From positions 1-64,000 of the forward strand of contig DAOUDD010000135.1 in the NCBI GenBank assembly GCA_034431765.1: a DNA stretch of 64,000 nt, written 5' to 3'. The notes under the pieces were generated by a model. It made no database searches, had not been told where the DNA came from, and saw only the letters and a program-made list of their open reading frames with translations. The position numbers and the translations under genes are program-made. The stretch is from DASYAN01 sp034431765. Lineage in GTDB: Bacteria; Chloroflexota; Ktedonobacteria; Ktedonobacterales; Ktedonobacteraceae. The first letter of the stretch is position 1. The number at the start of each line of letters is the position of its first letter. This document shows positions 52,736 to 60,206 of the stretch, in pieces.

Positions 52736-54226
52736 ATGCAACCTTACAACTCTAATCTTAATGATAGGGATAGAGAAGAGACCGAATCATATCAGCCTAT
52801 ACCATCGGCACAGCCAGGACAACCAGGGTATCGGCTAGAAAATCAACCGCAGCCGATCCAACCACAGCAGCCGCAAGGAGAGATTGTCTATCACTCCTGG
52901 ACATCTCCGGCTCAATACACAGGTGAGCAAGGAGGAGCTCACCCTGGCAACACCGCTGGAAATCCTGGTGGGCAATATCAAGACGAGAGAACGCAACAGC
53001 AAGCGTGGAACCCGGACCCACGTTCCGTTACCTGGAACAATGCAGTCCCACGGATAGGAGGGATACCGATTCAGGAACTCACGACCCGCCCCGAACGTAA
53101 GGGTTGGCGCACTGGCGCAATTGCACTCCTTGCCCTGGTGATGCTACTTGTCCTGGGTGTTGGTCTCTTCGCGGGTTGGGAGTTTGGACGTAACGGAACG
53201 GGATCATCGTATGCCTCCCCATCAACAACAGGATTGCAAACAGGAAATACAAATACATCGAATGCTACAATTCCTGCGCTAGATAATAACAATATCAGTG
53301 CTGTTCGTGCCGCAGTGGTCAATAAGGTAAAACCGGCTGTTGTACAGATCAACGTCACAACTAGCCAGGGGAGCGGTCTTGGTTCTGGTGTCATCATTGA
53401 TAAGCGCGGCTATATTGTGACCAACAATCACGTCGTCAGTGGTACACGTACCGTTCAAGTCGTGCTTTCCGACGGCACCAATCATCAAGGCACAGTGACT
53501 GGAACCGATCCAGCCGATGATCTGGCGGTGGTCAAGATTGACCCACCCGCGAATATGACAGTCGCACAGCTCGGCGACTCCTCGTCCTTAAAAGTTGGGC
53601 AGGATGTCATGGCAATTGGCAACCCATTGGGTATCACTCAGACGGTGACAAGCGGTATTGTCAGTGCATTGGGACGCAATGTGAATGAGCAAAACGGAGC
53701 CGTTATCCCCAATGCAGTTCAGACCGATGCGCCGATTAATCCAGGTAATAGCGGTGGTGCGCTCGTCGATCTTCAGGGCAATGTGGTTGGTATTCCGACA
53801 CTGACTGCCGTTGATCCTGAGTTCAATACGCCTGCTAACGGTGTTGGTTTCGCAATCCCCTCGAACCGAGTCAAATTTGTTACACCACAGATTATCGACA
53901 CTGGTAAGGTAACACACACAGGACGCGCAGCTCTTGGGGTCAGGCCTGCGACAGTAAGTCCAAACGTGCAAGGCATGGATAATCTTTCAATTGATCACGG
54001 TGCCTTGATTACCGGGTTTAGCCCCAACAGTCCGGCCCAGCAGGCTGGTCTACAAACGGGAGACGTGATTGTACAGATTGACAATAAGGATGTGAACGAT
54101 GTTCCCAGCCTGCAAGACGCGCTGCTAGCAAAAAATCCTGGTGATAAGGTAGCCGTCAAAGTGCAGCGAGGCAACCAGCAATTGACCGTCAATGTCTCAC
54201 TGGGGGAGTTGCAAGCAGGTAGCTAG
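52736..54226 (+). CDS. HtrA/DegP-like serine protease with PDZ domain
   Basis: 496 residues from the ATG at 52736, behind CAGGAGATTTAGAAGA. The cytoplasmic N-terminal tail is Gln/Pro-rich. One membrane helix follows at about residues 127-145 (TGAIALLALVMLLVLGVGLFAG). The S1C protease domain has H232 (TNNHVV), D262 (DPADDLAVVK) and S339 (PGNSGGAL). The last 100 residues form a PDZ domain (ALGVRPATV...GALITGFSPNSPAQQAGLQTGDVIVQIDNK). The active site faces outside, where it would remove misfolded or envelope-stress proteins. A hairpin follows at 54355. It is monocistronic. Confidence 0.96.
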   Translation: MQPYNSNLNDRDREETESYQPIPSAQPGQPGYRLENQPQPIQPQQPQGEIVYHSWTSPAQYTGEQGGAHPGNTAGNPGGQYQDERTQQQAWNPDPRSVTWNNAVPRIGGIPIQELTTRPERKGWRTGAIALLALVMLLVLGVGLFAGWEFGRNGTGSSYASPSTTGLQTGNTNTSNATIPALDNNNISAVRAAVVNKVKPAVVQINVTTSQGSGLGSGVIIDKRGYIVTNNHVVSGTRTVQVVLSDGTNHQGTVTGTDPADDLAVVKIDPPANMTVAQLGDSSSLKVGQDVMAIGNPLGITQTVTSGIVSALGRNVNEQNGAVIPNAVQTDAPINPGNSGGALVDLQGNVVGIPTLTAVDPEFNTPANGVGFAIPSNRVKFVTPQIIDTGKVTHTGRAALGVRPATVSPNVQGMDNLSIDHGALITGFSPNSPAQQAGLQTGDVIVQIDNKDVNDVPSLQDALLAKNPGDKVAVKVQRGNQQLTVNVSLGELQAGS

Positions 54227-54354
54227 TTTCAATCCCTCAAACAGGCAAGTGCCCAACGTGTCATTTGCCCTGATAATCGCCTCGCAAGCAGCACGAGTAT
54301 ATGTGAGCTATTGAGACAAGTCAATGAAGCTTGCTTTAAGAAGAATATAGTTGG

Positions 54355-54394
54355 CAAAGGGCACGTAGGGAGTTCATCTCCTACGTGCCCTTTG
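54355..54394. terminator. hairpin between convergent protease and membrane-protein genes
   Basis: CAAAGGGCACGTAGG(G)AG and TCTCCTACGTGCCCTTTG form a stem of about 17 bases with a 5-7 base loop. The GTAGGGAG core belongs to the same repeat family as 12044-12298. It probably ends both transcripts. Confidence 0.65.
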
Positions 54395-54417
54395 ATTTTC
54401 GCCCTCGCGATACAAAT

Positions 54418-55185
54418 CTAAATATTTGCAGTCTCTTTGCTCTTTACTCTCATTGTTGAGGGGAGTGCAACGCGTGTACGTCGGTTCGCCAGTAGCACGC
54501 CGATGAAGAGGACAATCCAACCGGCTGCCATGATTAGCCAGAAGGAGTTTTCCTGTCCGAGGACACGCGCCAGGCTTCCAGCCGTGCCGTTGAGAACGGC
54601 TCCGCCAAAAATACAGAGATTGGCCCAGAGGATTGTGCTGGTGCGCAGCCCGGCCAGATTTTGCTGGCGTCCCCACAATTTCCAACCTGAGTAGAGGGCG
54701 ATCCCTGCGACAGCAACGACGCCCATTGTGTTGAGCAGGATAATAGCAATCAGCCAGGGGCCAGGATGAAGAATACCTGTTCCTGGTGTCCCTCCAATAT
54801 GCACAAGCTTCTGTAGGTCAGGAGTGGCAAGAAAGATGAGCAGGGCAGCTAGCAGGCTCAGTAGAGCAATAGTCCAGGTTGCAATTCTCGTAATTTGTTT
54901 ACTACACACAAGGGCAATACTGCCCAATCCCAGCCAAGCAGGCATAACTGCTCCCCCTACAATGTAGTAGAGACGGAACGAGAGGATGCCACTGGCGCTC
55001 GTTGGCCCTAGAGCAAGCATGAGGATATAGGCAAGCGTCGCAATAAAGGCCATGGAGAGAGCAATTGACCAGTAGAGCTGGTAGTTGCGCTGACGCTTGA
55101 AGTACTGCCGCAGTACAACGCCTGCAAACAGTCCAGTCACAAGCACGTTGATAAGCGGCGGTAAGATTTCGAGAGGATTGTTCAT
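54418..55185 (-). CDS. seven-helix membrane protein, unknown function
   Basis: 255 residues with about seven hydrophobic segments: ILPPLINVLVTGLFAGVVL, LSMAFIATLAYILMLALG, YYIVGGAVMPAWLGLGSIALV, TWTIALLSLLAALLIFLA, PWLIAIILLNTMGVVAVAGIALY, LWANLCIFGGAVLNGTAG and FWLIMAAGWIVLFIGVLLA. The tail is basic. Its ATG overlaps the anti-sigma gene's stop by four bases. It is the third gene of the ECF sigma/anti-sigma operon, so it may take part in the same envelope signal. The family is not recognised. Confidence 0.82.
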   Translation of the reverse strand: MNNPLEILPPLINVLVTGLFAGVVLRQYFKRQRNYQLYWSIALSMAFIATLAYILMLALGPTSASGILSFRLYYIVGGAVMPAWLGLGSIALVCSKQITRIATWTIALLSLLAALLIFLATPDLQKLVHIGGTPGTGILHPGPWLIAIILLNTMGVVAVAGIALYSGWKLWGRQQNLAGLRTSTILWANLCIFGGAVLNGTAGSLARVLGQENSFWLIMAAGWIVLFIGVLLANRRTRVALPSTMRVKSKETANI

Positions 55186-56000
55186 ACAAGTCTTTTCCGT
55201 TGTCTTCTGCGTCGAATGAAGAGAATGCAGCCAGGCAGACCAAAGATCAGCAGCAGCAGCCCGAAGCCCAGCCTTCCCTCCGGCCTACTTAAGTGGAAAA
55301 AGAGAATTACAGGCCAGGTTTCTGATTGAAGTACCTTGCTGGTAGAAGTTGAGCCTGGAGAGCCTTGAGAACTACCTGGGGGTTGCGCCTGTGTTCCTTG
55401 CCCACTCTGTCGCACAAAGGGCTTGATGGGACCGGATGCGGTCGGAGTTGGAGTTATGCCTGCTATCCCTGGCTCTGTCGCTCCGCTATGTGGTGACAGT
55501 GCAGGAGGCACGGTAGGCGATACAACTGTTCCCGCTGGACTTTCCTTAGCTGTTTGTGATGCAGAAGGACTGGCAGGACCGGGGAAAAGGGCTGAGAAGC
55601 TTGAGAGCAGGAAAAGAATACCAACCACGGCGGCCAGAGCACTCAGAACACCCATCGAGCGACGTGTAAACGCATGCAGCGCTAATTGTGGCTGCGTGGT
55701 TCGTGCTAAAGTGGGAGTGGAGGCTGAACGTGCTGCACGTGTTGCTTCCAGACGCACCGACTGCTTCTCTATATCTAGAGGCAGCTCGAAAGAGCGCGGA
55801 ACCTCCAGCAATGGAAGTGCTTTGAGTAGGCCGACAGTCTGTCGTAAGCCTGCCAGCGATTGTGCACACCGCTGGCACGCGGCGAGATGGGCACGATAGG
55901 ACTGCTCCTCATCAGGTGTCAGTTGTCTATCAAGGAAGGCTGAAAGTTGTTCGGTTGTTAGATGTCGGTCCTGCTGGAACACGTTGCGTTTATACTCCAT
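55182..56000 (-). CDS. zinc-finger anti-sigma factor (ZAS type) with membrane anchor
   Basis: 272 residues. The N-terminal 50 are a zinc anti-sigma domain: HLTTEQLSAFLDRQLTPDEEQSYRAHLAACQRCAQSL, with H38, C42 and C45 as HxxxCxxC ligands. A membrane helix lies at about 120-140 (MGVLSALAAVVGILFLLSSFSALF). A Ser/Thr/Pro-rich outer segment follows, and a last hydrophobic helix (LGFGLLLLIFGLPGCILFI) with a basic end (RRRRQRKRLV). It should hold the co-transcribed ECF sigma factor inactive until a signal. The gene sits 11 bases after the sigma gene and overlaps the next one. Confidence 0.9.
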   Translation of the reverse strand: MEYKRNVFQQDRHLTTEQLSAFLDRQLTPDEEQSYRAHLAACQRCAQSLAGLRQTVGLLKALPLLEVPRSFELPLDIEKQSVRLEATRAARSASTPTLARTTQPQLALHAFTRRSMGVLSALAAVVGILFLLSSFSALFPGPASPSASQTAKESPAGTVVSPTVPPALSPHSGATEPGIAGITPTPTASGPIKPFVRQSGQGTQAQPPGSSQGSPGSTSTSKVLQSETWPVILFFHLSRPEGRLGFGLLLLIFGLPGCILFIRRRRQRKRLV

Positions 56001-56011
56001 GCTATATGAAA

Positions 56012-56647
56012 TTATCCCTCTTTGGTGAGACGATAATTGCGCGGTAAAAGTTCCCGATGTTGGTAGAGAAACTGTCGCAGCCTGGTACGTGCACGCGAGA
56101 GACGAGAGCGTACAGTACCCAGAGTCGTCCCAGTTACCTGAGCAATCTCTTCGTACGAAAGTCCCTGAATATCATAGAGCACGAGCGTGGTACGTTGATC
56201 GAGCGCAAGCTCTTGCAGACCTTGACTGATTAACGCCTGCAATTCCTGATTGAGGACATACTCTTCAGGGTTGCCCTCCAATTCAGGAAGGGCTAGCGTA
56301 TCTATCAGGGCTGGTCCATGAGCATCGTCTTCGTTGAGCAATGTTTCCAGTGAATCGGCTGGATGACGGCGCACACGTCGCCAGTGATCATGCACCTGAT
56401 TCGTGGCGATACGTAAAATCCAGGCGCGAAAGGAAGAGCCACCGCGAAATGTATCAATCGAGCGGTATGCAGCGATAAATGTATCCTGCGTGATATCTGA
56501 GGAGATATCGGAATCTCCGAGTAAGCGAAAGACTGTGTTATAGACGCTCTGCTGGTAGTGCAAGACGAGTTGATTAAACGCACTCACCTCTCCACGCTTG
56601 CTGAGAGAGATCAGCTCCTCCTCTTTGTCTTGCGCAAGCCTGTTCAT
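56012..56647 (-). CDS. ECF RNA polymerase sigma factor (SigW/RpoE-like)
   Basis: 211 residues from the ATG at 56647, preceded by GAGGAGACGT. Region 2 is FNQLVLHYQQSVYNTVFRLLGDSDISSDITQDTFIAAYRSIDTFRGGSSFRAWILRIATNQVHDHWRR. The linker is acidic. Region 4 is LDQRTTLVLYDIQGLSYEEIAQVTGTTLGTVRSRLSRARTRLRQFL. These direct RNA polymerase to envelope or stress promoters. It is followed in the same operon by its ZAS anti-sigma factor and a seven-helix membrane protein, a standard release circuit. Autoregulation is likely but I did not find the promoter. Confidence 0.95.
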   Translation of the reverse strand: MNRLAQDKEEELISLSKRGEVSAFNQLVLHYQQSVYNTVFRLLGDSDISSDITQDTFIAAYRSIDTFRGGSSFRAWILRIATNQVHDHWRRVRRHPADSLETLLNEDDAHGPALIDTLALPELEGNPEEYVLNQELQALISQGLQELALDQRTTLVLYDIQGLSYEEIAQVTGTTLGTVRSRLSRARTRLRQFLYQHRELLPRNYRLTKEG

Positions 56648-56794
56648 ACGTCTCCTCGTGTGTAGTATCTCGTGCAGTAGAACTTCGATCATCAGCTCTT
56701 TGTGAGAAAGAGTATACATGAAGAGGTCGGCGAGGTCAATTAAAGCAGATTCAGGACTATGCTTTAGAAGGTAATGCCAAAAGACACTACTACC

Positions 56795-58705
56795 CTACAG
56801 TAAACTCTGAAGCTCCCGCTTGAGATCTTCGTAGCGCTGATAACGTGCATGAGTATCTTCGAGGAGTGCACGGCTCAGAATTGTCTCGAAGCGTGTCGAA
56901 ACGGTGGGGTTCAGCATACGTACAGGAGGGTAGGCAGGGTAATGTGGTGGCGCAACGTTTGTGAGTGCAAAATGCACGCAGGCGGCCAGCGAGTAGATAC
57001 AACTGCGTGCATCATACACCTTGTCCTGCAACGGCAAGTATGGAGAGGTGACGAGCTTGCGCGTTGTACGCCTGCCCTTGCCTGAAGCTGAGAGATTAGC
57101 TGGCTGTGGCGGAGCCGAAACCTGGAAACCGGTCAGCAAGACACGGCCACGTGCTTTCTCAAAGAGGATGTTGGTGGGCGCAATGTCGTAGGGATAGAAT
57201 GGGGGCCGCTGACGCTCTAAGGCAATGAGAATATTTAAGAGCGCATTCATCATACCGATAACCTCGCGCTCAGGCAGTGGACGTAAAAGCTTTTGCATCC
57301 GTTCAGCGAGGCTCTCTCCATCAACATAGCTCGTGACCATATAGTAGTGCCGTCCCTCGGCAAAGCGATCCAGTACTGCTGGCAGGAGAGGATGACGCAA
57401 GCATGCCAGAGGCTCTGTCATTCGCTCATAATATGCCAGCTCTTTCGCTCGTTGCTGAAGTGGTGTGTCGCTGCATTCCCAGCGCTTGAGAAAAACGAGA
57501 CGCTCCTGATTGCGCGTATCGGCTGCTACTGCCGTCATCACCGGTGTCTCATCAGATTGTGTCACGACGCGCTTAATAATGTAGCGGCCCTGATTAATAC
57601 TTACACCACGTAATGGACTTTGAGCATGCTCTGGTGGTAAACTGGTCAGACGTCCACAGGATGAGCAGCAGCGCTGGCCGAAGCGAATCGGCTGCTCGCA
57701 GTACGGACAATATCCATCATACTCGGCACTACAGAAAGCACAGCGCTGTGCTCCACTGCGGTTTTGCCGACCACAACGTTGACAGACAAAGCGCTGCAAC
57801 GCAAGCTCCACGGCACTCCTGTATTGCTCCACGAACTCAGCCATGCTTGGATAGCGATTGCGATAGTCTTTCGCCAATGCACGTTGCAACACGGCTGACA
57901 CTTCCACAGGAACACGTGGGTTCCAGCGCTGTAGGGGAGGGGGAACTTCCTTGAAATGCGCGTTCCACATCTCTTCCAAACGTGAGTAAACGAAAGGAGT
58001 TCGTCCCACAAGCAATTCGTAACAACAGATTGCCAGCGCATACTGATCGGAGTCGCGACGTGGAATACCCTGCCATTGTTCGGGAGGCATATAGGCTGCT
58101 GTGCCAGTCACTTCACCGAGGGAGGCATGTGTCTGCACGCCCAGATAATAGGTTGTGCCAAAGTCGGCAAGCAAGATGTTACCAGTATGTGCAATGAGCA
58201 AATTGCCGGGTTTTACATCCTGGTGCACCAATCCGATGTTGTGAATATACTGTAATGCATCGGCGCTCTGCTGTATGTAGGGAACAAGTTCCTCCGCAAA
58301 GGCCTGACGACGACTGCCATCGGCATTGCGAAAGAGATCAAGAATTGTACGTGGAGCGTACTCCATCACAAAGTACGGCTGTTTGCTGTTCGGCAACTGC
58401 CCAAAGCTGTAGACTGGCAGAATATTAGGGTGATGCATATTGGCGATACGCCGAGCCTCCTGGGCGAAATTGGCCTGGGCTTTCTCGTTAAACTGATCGA
58501 AGCGGAGCACTTTGAGGGCCAGAATGCGGCTCAGAGGCGGAGCCTCACGCACTTTATAGACATAGCCATAGCTGCCTGCCCCAATGAACGAGAGAATGCT
58601 ATACATATCAATGGAGGCTCCCTGGATCAGAAAGTCGCACTGCTGGCAACTTAACGCTGTCTCAGGATTCTCATGCCTTCCACGTGGATTCAGGCAGTGT
58701 GCCAA
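56795..58705 (-). CDS. Ser/Thr protein kinase - zinc ribbon - pseudokinase fusion
   Basis: 636 residues. The N-terminus is a degenerate zinc ribbon (C4, then SCQQC; the second Cys of the first pair is missing). Kinase 1 (about 34-305) has GAGSYGYVY, K65 in LALKVL, HQDVKPGN (D163), DFG (D181) and GTAAYMPPEQ, so it is likely active although HRD is HQD. A double zinc ribbon follows (307-352: CQRCG, CAFC, CPYC, CSSCG). The last 260 residues are a second kinase fold whose loop reads DIAPTN and whose DFG is TGF, a pseudokinase. The product is cytoplasmic: no membrane helix. This order suggests a regulatory C-terminal half. Confidence 0.9.
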   Translation of the reverse strand: MAHCLNPRGRHENPETALSCQQCDFLIQGASIDMYSILSFIGAGSYGYVYKVREAPPLSRILALKVLRFDQFNEKAQANFAQEARRIANMHHPNILPVYSFGQLPNSKQPYFVMEYAPRTILDLFRNADGSRRQAFAEELVPYIQQSADALQYIHNIGLVHQDVKPGNLLIAHTGNILLADFGTTYYLGVQTHASLGEVTGTAAYMPPEQWQGIPRRDSDQYALAICCYELLVGRTPFVYSRLEEMWNAHFKEVPPPLQRWNPRVPVEVSAVLQRALAKDYRNRYPSMAEFVEQYRSAVELALQRFVCQRCGRQNRSGAQRCAFCSAEYDGYCPYCEQPIRFGQRCCSSCGRLTSLPPEHAQSPLRGVSINQGRYIIKRVVTQSDETPVMTAVAADTRNQERLVFLKRWECSDTPLQQRAKELAYYERMTEPLACLRHPLLPAVLDRFAEGRHYYMVTSYVDGESLAERMQKLLRPLPEREVIGMMNALLNILIALERQRPPFYPYDIAPTNILFEKARGRVLLTGFQVSAPPQPANLSASGKGRRTTRKLVTSPYLPLQDKVYDARSCIYSLAACVHFALTNVAPPHYPAYPPVRMLNPTVSTRFETILSRALLEDTHARYQRYEDLKRELQSLL

Positions 58706-58805
58706 GGATTCAACCTACCTCTTCTGATTGGTTGTGCTGTAAAGGTCTGCATCCAACCTCTTGTTATATGTACGTGTGAGGCTCGTTGGGGTTACGCAGT
58801 CAGAA

Positions 58806-59792
58806 CTAGCGCATACGTTGCCCACAGATAATATAGAAGGAGAAAAAACAGCGGTACATGTTCCATTCCTGCTGCATAGCTTCGGTTGCTGCATCATATG
58901 CTCTCGGATCTAGCTTCAGGTCAGCAACCAGCCTCGGTTTAATCGCGCGATTATAGGCATACATATTTGTTGCAGTCATGCTACCGATTCTCCCGGCCCA
59001 GCTACCAACAGGGACATCAACTCGATACCCATGAATATTTTGTAAACCCATCGCTTGAAACAACGTCGCAAGTCTGGCGCAGACTCGTGCATCGATACCC
59101 CGCATCTGGCTCCATTGTAGCCCCCAGAGCATGAGCTGGCGCATACCCGGTCCAGTATTGCGAAACACCTGGTCAGATTCGGCCAGTTCGACCCATCCTC
59201 CCACACGTGTCACACGCGTCAGTTGCTGAAGCACATGAGACCATTTTGTGAACGGAATGGCAACGTGAAGGAAGCGCTGATGTACGAAATCAAAGGTCAT
59301 ATCTGGAAAGGGCAGCTCTTCCAGCACATTCCCCTGGATGAAGCGATAGTTTTTGGGGAGGCTGTCAACAGGCCACTCACGCGCATCGTGTATATCCAGG
59401 CCAAAAACTTTCGTTTGCGGAAACATTGTCGCCATCTCTATCGCCCAACGTCCTGTCCCACAGCCCACATCAAGAATACCTTTTGGATTTTGCAAAGGTG
59501 CAACATAGTTACGCTGCATGATATAACGGATCAAGTAGTGTTGAAAGTCAAGCCTATCGATCTCGCGCGCATCCTGAGGCATTAGATATGGAAGATCTTT
59601 GAGATGACGCCGCCCCTCCACCCAAAGAAACTCCTCCTCTGAAGGTGCAGCTACCATCGCACTTGCACCGCTATGGGTAGGACGAAACCACGAAAACCAC
59701 TTCATAAACCAATAGACTATCCCTTCTGTCGGTTTGTTGTCTACGCTACACGATGCGCGAAGCCGATAGGAGCGGGTAACTTCTTCACTCAT
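58806..59792 (-). CDS. class I SAM-dependent methyltransferase
   Basis: 328 residues. Motif I is GILDVGCGTGRWAIEMATMFP (SAM binding), and motif II is VFGLDIHD with the ribose-binding Asp. GNVLEELPFPDMTFDFVHQRFLHVAIP and RVGGWVELAESDQVF complete the Rossmann core. The N-terminal about 70 residues (SYRLRASCSVDNK...YWFMKWFSWF) are an extra segment. The C-terminal region is LRPR/helical and matches no family I know. No partner gene suggests a substrate; the neighbour is a kinase. No clear binding site is visible before the ATG at 59792. Confidence 0.88.
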   Translation of the reverse strand: MSEEVTRSYRLRASCSVDNKPTEGIVYWFMKWFSWFRPTHSGASAMVAAPSEEEFLWVEGRRHLKDLPYLMPQDAREIDRLDFQHYLIRYIMQRNYVAPLQNPKGILDVGCGTGRWAIEMATMFPQTKVFGLDIHDAREWPVDSLPKNYRFIQGNVLEELPFPDMTFDFVHQRFLHVAIPFTKWSHVLQQLTRVTRVGGWVELAESDQVFRNTGPGMRQLMLWGLQWSQMRGIDARVCARLATLFQAMGLQNIHGYRVDVPVGSWAGRIGSMTATNMYAYNRAIKPRLVADLKLDPRAYDAATEAMQQEWNMYRCFFSFYIICGQRMR

Positions 59793-59812
59793 CTGATAAG
59801 ACAGGGGGACAT

Positions 59813-59908
59813 ATGACTGAGCAGCACTCTCAAGATGAAGCGCACGTTGCCGACGAGTTGCTGGAACTCATTCCTCTCCTTCGCCATCTGAGCGAGATAG
59901 AACTATGA
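59813..59908 (+). pseudogene. 31-codon remnant resembling the N-terminus of a MarR-type regulator
   Basis: A well-positioned GGGGG precedes ATG at 59813. The 31 residues (TEQHSQDEAHVADELLELIPLLRHLSEIEL) look like the first helix of a MarR-family regulator and then stop. Nothing of the winged helix follows. It lies 28 bases before the truncated LLM oxidoreductase, so both appear to be decayed. The family link is weak, from pattern only. Confidence 0.35.
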
Positions 59909-59936
59909 GTATTTTCGAAAAAGGAGAGTGATTTGT

Positions 59937-60152
59937 ATGACTATGCAATTTGGGGTGTGGCTCCCACAGGCCTGGAATTGGGATTTCGCTGAGAGCAAAG
60001 ATCCTGTGGAAGCGTATGAGACAATGACGCACCTCGCGCAAGTGGCTGAAGAGGTTGGTTTTACCTCAGTATGGTTAATTGATCATGTCGATACGCTTCC
60101 TCGATCTTCTCAGGAAGTGGCCTTTGAAATCTGGACAACGACGGCTGCATAG
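59937..60152 (+). pseudogene. truncated LLM-class flavin-dependent oxidoreductase
   Basis: 72 residues from the ATG at 59937, behind AAGGAG. The sequence (TMQFGVWLPQAWNWDFAE...LAQVAEEVGFTSVWLIDHVDTLP) matches the first beta-alpha units of bacterial luciferase-like monooxygenases, normally about 300-340 residues. VAFEIWTTTAA is where the family continues ('EIWTTLAALA'), but a stop codon follows. No further coding similarity is seen to 60207. It is a remnant, or a very short derivative with no flavin site. Confidence 0.7.
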
Positions 60153-60206
60153 ATACATGCTCTATGCTGAAAACGGCTCTTCCCAATGTAATTCGCTAAA
60201 GAGCAG

